In this document: positions 1 to 8,662 of the stretch, piece by piece
Numbering within the stretch: position 1 is the stretch's first letter
Layout of the letters: each line of letters begins with the position of its first letter
NCBI RefSeq assembly: GCF_018326265.1
Contig: NZ_AP023360.1
Coordinates: 4,931,501 to 4,995,500, forward strand
Length of the DNA: 64,000 bases
From: Catellatospora sp. IY07-71
GTDB taxonomy: Bacteria; Actinomycetota; Actinomycetes; Mycobacteriales; Micromonosporaceae
Direction: 5' to 3'
The notes under the pieces: generated by a model
Database searches by the model: none
What the model saw: only the letters and a program-made list of their open reading frames with translations
Told to the model about the DNA's origin: nothing
Position numbers and translations under genes: made by a program

Positions 1-2034
1 GGCCTCGCCGACACCCACCGGCGGCAGTCGCTCGACGAGCGCCTGCACCAGGCAGACCTCACCCGGCTGCGGCAGGCGGCGGACGGCAGACTGCGGCTCG
101 GGCCGCTGCAGGCGGCCGGGATCACCACGGTCGGGCAGCTGATCGCCCGGCGCCACCAGCTCCACCAGGTCCCCGGCATCGGGCGGGCCACCGTCGCGCA
201 GCTCGAAGGCGCCATGGAGGCCCTGGCCGCCGAGGTCGAGGCGGAGACCGCGCTGCGCCCCGACCCCGACCGCCGCTCACCGGCCGACACCCACCTGCTG
301 CGCTCGCTGCACCGGCTGCTGCTGGTGCGCCGCCGGGTGCGGCCCGCCCTAGGCCGGGCCGGTGAGCTGCACGACGCCATCGCCGGCCGGATCGAGGCGG
401 CCCGGCGGGCCAACAGCCGCTGGCGCAGCCTGTTCCGTGGCCGCCAGGGCCGCGAGGCGGACCGGGCCGCGCTCGCCGAGCTCGAGGCGGCGCTGCGCTC
501 GCCACGGCTGGAGACCGCCCGGGCCAAGGTGCACGCCGCCGAGGCGGCCCTGGCCAAGGAGCCGACCGATCAGCAGCTGTGGCGCAGGTACCAGGCCGAC
601 GCCGCGAGCTACCTGACGCTGCTGGCCGAGGCGACCGGCCGGGAGACCAGCGGGCGGACCGGGCAGCTGCCGTCCGACACCGCCGCCCGCGTCGACCAGC
701 TGCGCCTGGACACCAGCCTGCTGAACTCCAGCCTGCGCGGGTACCAGTCCTTCGGCGCGCGGTTCATGATCGCGCAGCGGCGGGTGATCCTCGGCGACGA
801 GATGGGTCTGGGCAAGACGGTGGAGACCCTCGCCGCCATGTGCCACCTGGCGGCGCAGGGCGAGCGGCACTTCCTGGTCGTCTGCCCGCCGAGCCTGGCC
901 GGCAACTGGATGCACGAGATCCGGCGGCACTGCCGGCTCACCCCGCGCCTGCTGTACGGCGGCGACGCCGCCAAGAACACCGCCGCCTGGCGCACGCACG
1001 GCGGTATCGGCGTGACCGCGTACACGGCGCTGGAGCGGCTGGACCTCAAGGGTGTGCAGCTCGCCATGGTGGCGTTCGACGAGGCGCACTACATCAAGAA
1101 CCCCACCGCCAACCGCACCCGGCGCAGCCGCCGCGTCATCGATCACGCCGAACGGGTGGCCCTGCTCACCGGCACCCCGCTGGAGAACCGGGTGGAGGAG
1201 TTCGGCGTGCTCACCGAGCACATCAACCCCGACGTCGCCCGGGAGGCCGCCGCGGCGTCCTCACCGGACGCGTTCCGGCAGGCCATCGCTCCGGCGTACC
1301 TGCGCCGCAACCAGTCCGACGTGCTCGACGAGCTGCCCGGCCGGATCGAGACGGTGCAGCCGGTGACGCTGTCCGCCGAGGAGGCCGCCGCCTACCGCAA
1401 GGCCGTCTGGGAGGGGCACTTCATGACCATGCGCCGGGCCACCTTCGGTGATCCGACCGGGACGTCGACCAAGCTCGACCACGTCCGCGAGATCGCCGGC
1501 GAGGCGCTGGCCGAGGGCCACAAGGTGGTCGTCTTCTCGTACTTCCGCGACGTGCTGACCGCGGTGACGGCGGCGCTGGGCGACCGGGCGCACGGGCCGC
1601 TCACCGGTTCCACCCCGCCCCTGCAGCGCCAGCAGGTCATCGACGCGTTCACCGCGAGCCGGAGACCGGCCGTGCTGGTCAGCCAGATCGAGGTCGGTGG
1701 CGTCGGCCTCAACCTGCAGACCGCCTCGGTCGTGATCCTGATCGAGCCGCAGTGGAAGCCCAGCACGGAGGAGCAGGCCATCGCCCGCTGCCATCGGATG
1801 GGCCAGGTCCGGCCGGTGCAGGTGTTCCGCCTGATCGCCGAGGACACCGTGGACACCAGCATGCGGGAGCTGGTCGCGGGCAAGGCCGCGCTGTTCGACG
1901 AGTACGCCCGGCCCAGCGCGGCCAAGGAGGCCAACGCGCAGGCGGTCGACGGCGGCGACGGCACCCGGGCCACCGCCGAGAAGAAGATCATCGAGCAGGA
2001 GCGGGCGCGCCTGCGCGAGTCCGGCGACGCCTGA
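1..2034 (+). CDS. SNF2-family helicase, N-terminus outside the window
   Basis: This is a Swi2/Snf2-type double-stranded-DNA translocase that uses ATP to move along DNA or remodel protein-DNA complexes. The frame is open from base 1, so the true start lies upstream; the ATG at 214 is internal. Around bases 160-210 there is a helix-hairpin-helix motif (VPGIGRATVAQL). The helicase core follows with motif I GDEMGLGKT (793-819), motif II DEAH (1078-1089), motif III LTGTPLENR (about 1165-1190), motif V GGVGLNLQ and motif VI QAIARCHRMGQ near 1690-1810. Both RecA-like lobes are complete and the stop is at 2032-2034. The substrate is unknown; the HHH motif suggests direct DNA contact. The next gene starts 38 bases on and is unrelated. 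Confidence 0.94.
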   Translation, partial: GLADTHRRQSLDERLHQADLTRLRQAADGRLRLGPLQAAGITTVGQLIARRHQLHQVPGIGRATVAQLEGAMEALAAEVEAETALRPDPDRRSPADTHLLRSLHRLLLVRRRVRPALGRAGELHDAIAGRIEAARRANSRWRSLFRGRQGREADRAALAELEAALRSPRLETARAKVHAAEAALAKEPTDQQLWRRYQADAASYLTLLAEATGRETSGRTGQLPSDTAARVDQLRLDTSLLNSSLRGYQSFGARFMIAQRRVILGDEMGLGKTVETLAAMCHLAAQGERHFLVVCPPSLAGNWMHEIRRHCRLTPRLLYGGDAAKNTAAWRTHGGIGVTAYTALERLDLKGVQLAMVAFDEAHYIKNPTANRTRRSRRVIDHAERVALLTGTPLENRVEEFGVLTEHINPDVAREAAAASSPDAFRQAIAPAYLRRNQSDVLDELPGRIETVQPVTLSAEEAAAYRKAVWEGHFMTMRRATFGDPTGTSTKLDHVREIAGEALAEGHKVVVFSYFRDVLTAVTAALGDRAHGPLTGSTPPLQRQQVIDAFTASRRPAVLVSQIEVGGVGLNLQTASVVILIEPQWKPSTEEQAIARCHRMGQVRPVQVFRLIAEDTVDTSMRELVAGKAALFDEYARPSAAKEANAQAVDGGDGTRATAEKKIIEQERARLRESGDA

Positions 2035-2072
2035 ACGGTTAGCGCCGCCGGGCGGCCGGGCATCATGCGGAC

Positions 2073-2537
2073 ATGGTCCGAAAGCTGCCGGCTGCCGGGT
2101 TCGTGCTCTGCCTCGCCGCATGCGCCGGTGGGCAGGCCGAGCCGCCGGCGCCGGGCGACGGCGAGGCGCTCGTGACGCTGATCAACGAGCGGCGGGCGGA
2201 GCTGTCCTGCCCGCCGGTCGCCGCCGACACGCGGCTGGCCGACGCCGCCGCCCGCCACGCGCGGGACATGCTCAGCGACGGCGTACGCGAGCACACCGGT
2301 TCCGACGGCAGCACCGCCGGGCAGCGCATCGCCGACAGCGGGTTCACGGCGGCGCGTACCGGCGAGATCCTGTTCTGGGCGCAGGGCACCGGCGATGCGC
2401 GGCAGGCGGTCGCCGGCTGGATGGACAGCCCCGGCCACCGCGCGATCATCAGCGACTGCCGGTACACCCACATCGGAGCCGTCGCCCTGACCGCGGGCAG
2501 CGAGTACGTGGCCGTGGCCGACTTCGCCACGCCCTGA
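2073..2537 (+). CDS. CAP-domain (SCP/PR1-like) lipoprotein
   Basis: A 154-residue exported protein of the CAP superfamily (cysteine-rich secretory, antigen 5, PR-1). The N-terminus has a short signal sequence ending in a lipobox (LAAC, Cys about residue 17), so it is probably membrane-anchored outside the cell. The CAP fold is shown by an LINERRAEL-type first helix, HARDM (conserved His), REHTGSDGST, and the W-x-x-SPGHR motif (GWMDSPGHRAII) near residues 112-123. Bacterial CAP proteins are found as extracellular lipid- or wall-associated proteins; the precise role here is unknown. It stands alone between the helicase and the PadR/sigma operon. Confidence 0.88.
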   Translation: MVRKLPAAGFVLCLAACAGGQAEPPAPGDGEALVTLINERRAELSCPPVAADTRLADAAARHARDMLSDGVREHTGSDGSTAGQRIADSGFTAARTGEILFWAQGTGDARQAVAGWMDSPGHRAIISDCRYTHIGAVALTAGSEYVAVADFATP

Positions 2538-2604
2538 CGCCCGGTCTGCAGCCGGTGACCGGGTGATGTAGTCCGAACGTCGACCCGTGCTCCCTGCCTG
2601 GCAC

Positions 2605-2664
2605 TTTACGATGACTATACCTAGAACTACTATGCATCGCACTGCTATGCATAAGACTTCTAGG
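2605..2664 (+). promoter_or_regulatory. Promoter and operator-like repeats before the PadR/sigma operon
   Basis: An AT-rich island in a very GC-rich region. TTTACG (2605-2610) and TACTAT (2628-2633), 17 bases apart, fit a vegetative promoter. Around it lie a 7-base inverted repeat CCTAGAA (2620-2626) / TTCTAGG (2658-2664) and two direct copies of CTATGCAT (2630-2637 and 2645-2652), 15 bases apart. Symmetric AT-rich sites like this are usual for PadR autoregulation, and a PadR-like domain is encoded immediately downstream. The binding partner is inferred. Confidence 0.6.
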
Positions 2665-2678
2665 GTAGGTGGGTGATC

Positions 2679-3548
2679 ATGGGTGTGCGGGAACCGGCTG
2701 TGCCGCTGGTGCTGGATGCCGTCGCGGAACGGGAGAGCCACGGGTACGCGATCCTCAAGCGGGTGACCGAGTTGTCCGGTGAGCCGCAATCCTGGCCGGA
2801 CGGGCGGCTCTACCCGCTGCTGCACCGGCTGGAGCGGCTGGGCCACCTCACGTCGGTCTGGCGGATCACCGAGACCGGCCGCCGCCGCAGGTTCTACCGT
2901 GCCGTGGGCGCGTCCGTGTCACATCCGCGGGCTGGGCGGTGCTCAGCAGGTGTGGAACGAGGTGTGGAACCAGCGGGCGGCGCGGCGGTGCTGTCACCGC
3001 CCGGCCGGGGCTGGCCGCTGCGGCGCGCCGAGCCCGTGCCCCGGTCACGGCCGGGGACCGTACGGCCCGACCTGGAGCAGGTCTTCCGGGACGCGTACCC
3101 GAGGGTCGTCGCGGTCGCCGCGCGGGTGCTCGGCTCCCGCGACGGGGCCGAGGACGTGGCGCAGGAGGTGCTCCTCGGTTTCGGCCGCTCCACGGTCCCG
3201 GCCGGGGAGGCGGCCGGCTGGCTGTGCGTCGCCGCGGCGCACACCGCGCTGAACCACCTGCGCGCGGGTCGCCGCCGGGCCACCCGGGAGCGGGCCGTGG
3301 GCGGCGACGGGGACTGCCCGGACGTCGCCGACACGGTGGTCGCGCGCGACGAGCAGCGCCGTGTCCGCGCGGCGCTGGCCCGGCTGCCCCGCAAGCAGGC
3401 CGTCGCCCTGGTCCTGCGGCACAGCGGCCTCAGCTACGCCGAGGTCGCCGCCGCTCTCGACATGTCACCCGGCAGCGTCGGCACCACGGTCCGCCGCGCC
3501 GAGTCCGCCTTGCGTAAGGAGTTGAACCGCGATGCGTCATCCGACTGA
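2679..3548 (+). CDS. PadR-like wing-helix segment read through into an ECF-type sigma factor
   Basis: One open frame of 289 codons contains two unrelated parts. Residues 1-75 are a PadR-family winged helix (SHGYAILKRVTEL, WPDGRLYPLLHRLE, RRRRFYR). Residues from about 125 on are a sigma-70 family factor: region 2 (DLEQVFRDAYPRVV, GAEDVAQEVL) and region 4 (RRVRAALARLPRKQAVA, LSYAEVAAALDMSPGSVG). The segment between them is low-complexity and unlike either family. In another frame, 2918-2947 reads VTSAGWAVLS, a good match to the PadR segment that should follow FYR, so the PadR gene probably suffered a frameshift near 2901-2917 and now runs into the sigma gene. GTG codons at 2952, 2964 or 3036 could start the sigma factor alone. 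ATG 2679 has AGGTGG six bases upstream. The stop overlaps the anti-sigma start by 17 bases. Confidence 0.75.
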   Translation: MGVREPAVPLVLDAVAERESHGYAILKRVTELSGEPQSWPDGRLYPLLHRLERLGHLTSVWRITETGRRRRFYRAVGASVSHPRAGRCSAGVERGVEPAGGAAVLSPPGRGWPLRRAEPVPRSRPGTVRPDLEQVFRDAYPRVVAVAARVLGSRDGAEDVAQEVLLGFGRSTVPAGEAAGWLCVAAAHTALNHLRAGRRRATRERAVGGDGDCPDVADTVVARDEQRRVRAALARLPRKQAVALVLRHSGLSYAEVAAALDMSPGSVGTTVRRAESALRKELNRDASSD

Positions 3549-4611
3549 CGGCACGCTGCGCCGGCTCGTCGACGAGCCCGACGGCGTGACCGCCCCCGAC
3601 CGCGCCCACGTCACCGCCTGCCCGGCGTGCCAGACCGCACTGGTGCGCGCCCGGCTCGACGCGGCGCTGGCCGCCTCGGTGCTGGACCTGACCGTCGACG
3701 TCGACGTCGCCGAGGGCTGGCGTCGCCTCTCGACCGCCACGGCCGGTGCCTCTACCACGGCTGCGGCTGCCGGGCGGCGACGCCGGATCGCGCTGCGCAG
3801 CCCCGTGGTCGCCGTCGCCGCCGTCGCCGCCCTGGTGGCGGGGGCCGGGGTCGCCGCTGCCACGGACTGGCTGCCGATCTTCCGCGCCGAGCAGGTCGTC
3901 CCGGTGACCGCGTCCGATGCGGACCTGGTCAGCCTGCCGGACCTGTCCGCGTTCGGCGAGTTGCACGTCACCGAGAAGCCTGAGCTGCGCAGGGTCGCCG
4001 ACGCCGCCGCAGCCGAGCAGGCCACCGGGCTGACCGTGCCGCGGGTGGCCGGGCTGCCGCGCGGCGTGACCGGGGAACCGGTCTACCGCGTCAGCGGCCC
4101 GGTGAGCGCCGAGTTCACGTTCTCCGCGGCGAAGGCCGCGCAGTCCGCCACCGCGACCGGCCACGCGCTGCCGCCCGCGCCGCCGGGCCTGGACGGGAGC
4201 CGCTTCCGGCTGACCGCCGGACCCGGCCTGCTCGCGGTCTGGTCGAAGGGCCGGGGTGTGCCGACGCTGATGCTGGCCCGTGCCGTCGCGCCCACCGCGT
4301 ACTCGACCGGCGTGCCGTTCGCGACCGCACGGGACTACCTGCTGTCGCTGCCGATGCTGTCCGAGGACATCGCCGCCCAGCTGCGCGGCTTCACCGGCGA
4401 CGGCACGACGCTGCCGCTGCTCGTCTCCGGTGAGCGGATGACCAGCACCACCGCCGACGTGAACGGCGTGACCGCTACGGTGCTCACCTCGCGCAACGGG
4501 GTCATGGCGGGGGTGGTGTGGGTGGACGGTGGTGTCGTCACCGCGCTGGCCGGTTCGTCGACCCCGGACGAGCTGCTGGCGGCGGCCCGCGAGCTGAGGT
4601 GGGACAGGTGA
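3532..4611 (+). CDS. Anti-sigma factor-like membrane protein with HxxxCxxC motif
   Basis: A 359-residue protein beginning inside the sigma gene. Residues 1-55 hold a zinc-type anti-sigma signature HVTACPACQ (HxxxCxxC, about residues 24-31). A basic stretch AGRRRRIAL is followed by a single transmembrane helix at about residues 88-110, then a roughly 240-residue extracytoplasmic part. Known ZAS anti-sigma factors hold an ECF sigma at the membrane and release it on a signal. Overlap with the sigma gene implies coupled translation and a cognate pair. The outer domain resembles no family I recognise; it may sense the cargo of the ABC exporter encoded next. Its stop overlaps the GTG of the ATPase gene (GTGA). 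Confidence 0.82.
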   Translation: MRHPTDGTLRRLVDEPDGVTAPDRAHVTACPACQTALVRARLDAALAASVLDLTVDVDVAEGWRRLSTATAGASTTAAAAGRRRRIALRSPVVAVAAVAALVAGAGVAAATDWLPIFRAEQVVPVTASDADLVSLPDLSAFGELHVTEKPELRRVADAAAAEQATGLTVPRVAGLPRGVTGEPVYRVSGPVSAEFTFSAAKAAQSATATGHALPPAPPGLDGSRFRLTAGPGLLAVWSKGRGVPTLMLARAVAPTAYSTGVPFATARDYLLSLPMLSEDIAAQLRGFTGDGTTLPLLVSGERMTSTTADVNGVTATVLTSRNGVMAGVVWVDGGVVTALAGSSTPDELLAAARELRWDR

Positions 4612-5560
4612 GTCTCGACACCGCTGCGCGGCGGCCCGAGCAGGCCGCTTCCGCGGCCGCGGTGTGGTGCTCGGGTCTGCGCAAGCGATACCGCAGCCGG
4701 GTCGCGGTCGACGACGTGTCGTTCACCGTCGGCCGGGGGAGGTGGTCGGGCTGCTCGGGCCGAACGGCGCCGGGAAGACGACCGCGATCAAGATGCTGCT
4801 CGGCCTGGTCCGGCCCGACGCGGGCGAGGTGCTGCTGCTCGGGCGGCCGGGTGCCGACCCACGTGCCCGCACCCGGGTCGGCTACCTGCCGGAGCTGTTC
4901 CGCTACCAGCCCTGGCTGACCGCGTCGGAGGTGCTGGCCCTGCACGTCCGGCTCGCCGGGGTGGACATCCCGGCCGCCGAGCAGCGGGAGAGCCTCGCGG
5001 CGGTCGGCCTCGCGGACCGGGCCGGCGACCGGCTGGGCGGCTTCTCCAAGGGTATGCAGCAGCGCCTGGGCCTGGCCGTGGCGCTGGTCGCCCGACCGGA
5101 GCTGATCGTGCTCGACGAGCCGACCAGCGCGCTGGACCCGATCGGCCGCGCCGACGTGCGCGACCTGGTGCTGGAGCTCAAGGCCCGGCAGGTCGCGGTG
5201 CTGCTCAACTCGCACCTCATCGGCGAGGTCGAGCGGGTCTGCGACCGGGTCGTCATCCTCGACAAGGGCCGGGTCGCGGCGGCGGGCACCCTCGCCGAGC
5301 TGCTCGGGCAGAACGAGCTGCGCCTGCGGCTGGACGCGGTGAGCCCGCAGGCCGAGCAGCGGCTCGCCGCCGCCGGGCCGGTCAGCCGGGACGGGGACGC
5401 CGTCACGGTCCAGCTGCCTGCCGACCTCGACCCCGCCACCGTGCCGGACCTCGTCGCCGACCTGGTCGGCCTCGGGGTACGCGTGCACGCCGTCGAACCC
5501 GGACGGATCAGCCTGGAGCAGCGGCTGCTGGACATCCTGCGCCACGAGGAGCACGCATGA
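4608..5560 (+). CDS. ABC exporter ATP-binding protein, interrupted by a one-base frameshift
   Basis: The natural start is GTG 4608, overlapping the anti-sigma stop (GTGA). From there the frame reads a normal ABC N-terminus (LRKRYRSRVAVDDVSFTVG). In the five-G run 4735-4739 the frame is lost; the rest of the domain (EVVGLLGPNGAGKTT Walker A, FSKGMQQRLGLA signature, LIVLDEPTSALDP Walker B, LNSHLIGE H-loop) continues in a second frame to the stop at 5558-5560. One extra G would restore a continuous protein of about 317 residues. An in-frame GTG at 4664 would give a 298-residue product with a nonsense N-terminus lacking the A-loop strand. This is either a real mutation or a homopolymer sequencing error. 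It pairs with the permease at 5557. Confidence 0.85.
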
Positions 5561-6396
5561 CCGCCAAGATCGTCCTCACCGTCGCCGCGCTCACGTTGCG
5601 GGAGGTCGCCCGCCGCCGGGTGCTGCGCGCGCTCGCCGTGCTGACGGCCGTGCTGCTGGGGCTGAGCGCGTGGGGGTTCTCCCGGATCGACGCCGAGTTC
5701 GGCGGCCTCACCAGCGGCGAGGCGCTGATGGCGGCCACCATCGTGCTCAACCTGGTGATGTTCGGCCTCAGCCTGATCGCCGCGCTGGGCACCGCGTTCC
5801 TCGCCGGGCCCAGCATGGCCGGTGAGATCGAGTCGGGGATCGCGCTGGCGGTGCTGGCCCGGCCCGTACGCCGTGCGGCGGTGCTGCTGGGCAAGTGGCT
5901 GGGGCTGGTGGCGTTCGGCAGCGGGTTCGTGCTCGCGGCCGGGTTCGCCCAGCTGCTCATCGTCCGGTTCACCACCGGTTACCAGTCCCCGCAGCCGGTG
6001 GCCGGGCTGGTGCTGCTCGCGTTCCAGACGACCGTGCTGCTGACCCTCGGGCTGCTGCTGTCGACCGCGATCTCGCCGATGGCCTCGGGCATCGTCGCCG
6101 TCGGACTGTTCGGCGCGGCCTGGGTCGCGGGCGTCGTCGGGGGAGTCGGCACCGCGCTCGGCAATGACAGCGTGGCCCAGGTAGGCACGGTGTCCCGGAT
6201 GATCCTGCCGACCGACGGCCTGTGGCGCGGCGCGATGTACGCGTTCCAGGACCCGATCCTGCTGTCGCCGCAGCTCATCGGGCACCCGCTGGTCGGCGAT
6301 GCGCCGCTCACCGGGCCGTATCTCGGCTGGGCCGCGGTCTGGGTCGCCCTCGTGGCCGGGCTCGCGGCACTGGCCTTCCAGCGGCGCGACCTGTGA
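5557..6396 (+). CDS. ABC-2 type transporter permease
   Basis: A 279-residue membrane protein starting inside the stop codon of the ATPase gene (ATGA overlap). About six hydrophobic segments are visible: ALAVLTAVLLGLSAWGF, IVLNLVMFGLSLIAALG, GLVAFGSGFVLAAGF, AGLVLLAFQTTVLLTLG, IVAVGLFGAAWVAGVVG and a C-terminal helix near residues 255-272. GPSMAGEIESGIALAVLARP is the usual cytoplasmic loop of ABC-2 permeases. With the ATPase it forms an exporter; substrate unknown. The sigma/anti-sigma genes in front suggest that the operon controls its own expression in response to an envelope signal. Confidence 0.88.
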   Translation: MTAKIVLTVAALTLREVARRRVLRALAVLTAVLLGLSAWGFSRIDAEFGGLTSGEALMAATIVLNLVMFGLSLIAALGTAFLAGPSMAGEIESGIALAVLARPVRRAAVLLGKWLGLVAFGSGFVLAAGFAQLLIVRFTTGYQSPQPVAGLVLLAFQTTVLLTLGLLLSTAISPMASGIVAVGLFGAAWVAGVVGGVGTALGNDSVAQVGTVSRMILPTDGLWRGAMYAFQDPILLSPQLIGHPLVGDAPLTGPYLGWAAVWVALVAGLAALAFQRRDL

Positions 6397-6433
6397 TGCG
6401 CGATGCCCTCGCCGGTGCCTGACGGGGTGGGAT

Positions 6434-6471
6434 GGTGAAGCCGGCAAGTGGATCCGCTCGCCGGCTTCACC
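6434..6471 (+). terminator. Hairpin terminator after the ABC permease
   Basis: A perfect 12-base inverted repeat GGTGAAGCCGGC (6434-6445) / GCCGGCTTCACC (6460-6471) with a 14-base loop, 38 bases after the permease stop. There is no T tract, as is common for actinobacterial terminators. Confidence 0.75.
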
Positions 6472-6551
6472 TATGACGACGCGCGCGAGCGCCGAAAGGT
6501 TGCCATCCGGCACGCCCGGTCTGCCTGCTCGCGGCGGCGGCGCCGCAGGAG

Positions 6552-6580
6552 TTGACATCGGCCGATGTGAACATGATCCT
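6552..6580 (+). promoter_or_regulatory. Promoter with 14-bp palindromic operator before the FAD oxidoreductase
   Basis: TTGACA (6552-6557) and GATCCT (6575-6580) are 17 bases apart. The perfect palindrome ACATCGGCCGATGT (6555-6568) overlaps the -35 box and the spacer, where a bound repressor would block polymerase. The start codon of the downstream gene is 60 bases further. The regulator is not identified. Confidence 0.6.
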
Positions 6581-6639
6581 TGGTGGTCAGGTGCGGCGGC
6601 GCGCTCCTCGACCGATCCTCTGCCGAGCAGGAGCTTGCC

Positions 6640-8655
6640 ATGCCGTACACCCGCCGCCACGTCCTGCGCCTGGGCACCGCCACGCTGGCCGTCGCCTCCG
6701 TCCCCGCGCTCGAGCTGCCCGCGCTCGCCGCCGCCGTCGTCACCGCCGACCTGGTGGTCTACGGCGCGACCTCGGCGGGCATCGCCGCCGCGGTGACGGC
6801 CCGGCGGCTGGGCCGCACCGCGCTGATCGTCGAGCCGGGCGCGCACGTCGGCGGCCTGTCCACGGGCGGGCTCGGGATGACCGACAGCGGCGTCAAGACC
6901 GCGATCGGCGGCCTGGCCGGGGAGTTCTACCGGCGGGTGTACGCGAAGTACCACGGCACCGCCGTCACTCCGACCTCGCCGGCCCGCTTCACGTTCGAGC
7001 CGCACGTCGCCGCGGCGGTCTGCGACGACCTGCTCGCCGAGGCGGGCGTGCCGGTCTACCTGAACAACCGGCTCACCGGCGTCACCCGGGCGGGCAACCG
7101 GATCACAGAGCTGGCCTGTGACAACGGCCAGGTGTACCGCGCTGCGATTTACATCGACGCCACCTACGAGGGCGACCTGATGGCGGCGGCCGGGGTCGCC
7201 TGGACGGCGGGCCGCGAGGCCAACTCCGTGTACGGCGAGACCATCAACGGGGTGCAGCTGCGCAGCGGGCACCAGTTCGACCGGTTCGTCGACCCGTACG
7301 TCACCGCCGGCAGTCCGGGCAGCGGCCTGCTGCCGGGGATCTCGGCGAGCCCGCTCGCGCCCACCGGCAGCGGCGACGCGCGCATCCAGGCGTACAACTT
7401 CCGGATGTGCCTGACCCAGGCCGCCGACCGGATCCCGTTCGCCAGGCCGGGCGGCTACGAGGCGATCCGCTACGAACCGCTGGCCCGGCTCGTCCAGGCG
7501 GGATACACCGGACCGTTCTTCACCACGCACGCGGTGGGCGGCGGCAAGACGGACTCCAACAACAACGGCGCGTTCTCCACCGACTTCATCGGCGCGAACT
7601 ACGGCTACCCCACGGCCTCCTACGCAGCGCGGGCCGCGACGGTCGAGGAGCACCGCGTCTACCAGCAGGGCCTCCTGTGGTTCCTGGCGAACGACCCGCG
7701 GGTGCCCGCGTCGGTGCGCAGCGCGACCGCCTCCTGGGGCCTGGCGCCCGACGAGTTCACCGGCAACGGCGGCTGGCCCACGCAGCTCTACATCCGCGAG
7801 GCCCGCCGGATGGTCTCCGCGAACGTGATGACGGAGGCCGACTGCCGCGGCAGCCGCGTCCCCGCTGACTCGGTCGGCCTGGCCAGCTACACCATGGATT
7901 CGCACAACTGCCAGCGCGTGGCGGTGTCCGGCGCGCTGAAGAACGAGGGCGACGTGCAGATCGGCGTGCCGCAGCCCTACCCGATCAGCTACCGCGCGAT
8001 CGTCCCGTACGAGTCGCAGTGCGCGAACCTGCTGGTGCCGGTGTGCCTGTCCGCCAGCCACATCGCGTACGGCTCGATCCGGATGGAGCCCGTGTTCATG
8101 ATCCTGGCCCAGTCGGCGGCGACCGCCGCGCACCTGGCGATCACGGCCGGCGCCGCGGTGCAGCAGGTGCCGATCGCGACCCTGCAGGCCCGGCTGCGCG
8201 CCGACGGCCAGCTGCTGACCTGGCCGCTCACCACCCCCGGTGAGATCATCGTGGACAGTTCGACCTCGGCCGGGGTGACCCGCGCGGGCGTCTGGCTCAG
8301 GTCCACTTCGGTCACCGGCTACTGGGGCCCCGACTACGAGCACGACGACAACGCGAACAAGGGCGTCAACCGGCTGCGCTTCACCCCGGCGATCCCGGCC
8401 GCCGGCACCTACCAGGTGTACCTGCGCTGGACCGCCCACCCGAACCGGGCGAGCAACGTGCCGGTCGACGTGTGCGCGAACGGCACGGTCACCACCCGCA
8501 CCGTCGACCAGCGCAGCGGGGGAGGGCAGTGGGTGTCGCTGGGCGCCTTCACCCTGCCCGCCGGTTCGTCGCCGACGGGTGCGAGCGTCCTGATCCGCAC
8601 CGAGGCCACCAACGGCTACGTCGTCGCCGACGCGGCCCGGTTCGTCCCGCTCTGA
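6640..8655 (+). CDS. Exported FAD-dependent oxidoreductase with C-terminal golvesin/xanthan-lyase-type domain
   Basis: A 671-residue secreted protein. ATG 6640 is chosen because GGAG sits six bases upstream and a twin-arginine signal (TRRHVLRLG, then a hydrophobic stretch ending near ALA) follows at once. Residues about 32-520 are an FAD-dependent oxidoreductase of the FAD_oxidored family, with the dinucleotide-binding strand DLVVYGATSAGIAAA and the following GGLSTGGLGMTD. Residues about 535-671 form a golvesin C-terminal-like / xanthan lyase carbohydrate-associated beta domain (GYWGPDYEHDDN, GTYQVYLRWTAH, WVSLGAFTLPAG). Tat export fits a protein that folds with FAD in the cytoplasm. The substrate is unknown; the domain pairing suggests action on extracellular polysaccharide or its breakdown products. 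It is a single-gene unit behind its own operator. Confidence 0.88.
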   Translation: MPYTRRHVLRLGTATLAVASVPALELPALAAAVVTADLVVYGATSAGIAAAVTARRLGRTALIVEPGAHVGGLSTGGLGMTDSGVKTAIGGLAGEFYRRVYAKYHGTAVTPTSPARFTFEPHVAAAVCDDLLAEAGVPVYLNNRLTGVTRAGNRITELACDNGQVYRAAIYIDATYEGDLMAAAGVAWTAGREANSVYGETINGVQLRSGHQFDRFVDPYVTAGSPGSGLLPGISASPLAPTGSGDARIQAYNFRMCLTQAADRIPFARPGGYEAIRYEPLARLVQAGYTGPFFTTHAVGGGKTDSNNNGAFSTDFIGANYGYPTASYAARAATVEEHRVYQQGLLWFLANDPRVPASVRSATASWGLAPDEFTGNGGWPTQLYIREARRMVSANVMTEADCRGSRVPADSVGLASYTMDSHNCQRVAVSGALKNEGDVQIGVPQPYPISYRAIVPYESQCANLLVPVCLSASHIAYGSIRMEPVFMILAQSAATAAHLAITAGAAVQQVPIATLQARLRADGQLLTWPLTTPGEIIVDSSTSAGVTRAGVWLRSTSVTGYWGPDYEHDDNANKGVNRLRFTPAIPAAGTYQVYLRWTAHPNRASNVPVDVCANGTVTTRTVDQRSGGGQWVSLGAFTLPAGSSPTGASVLIRTEATNGYVVADAARFVPL

Positions 8656-8662
8656 CGTCCGG

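Noticed and set aside
349-1221. Long antisense open frame opposite the SNF2 helicase, and many similar long frames opposite other genes (for example 4903-8439 and 11319-14063 on the minus strand)
   Set aside because: They follow from high GC at codon positions of the real gene, cross several true genes, and their translations are low-complexity Arg/Ala/Gly/Pro without family motifs.
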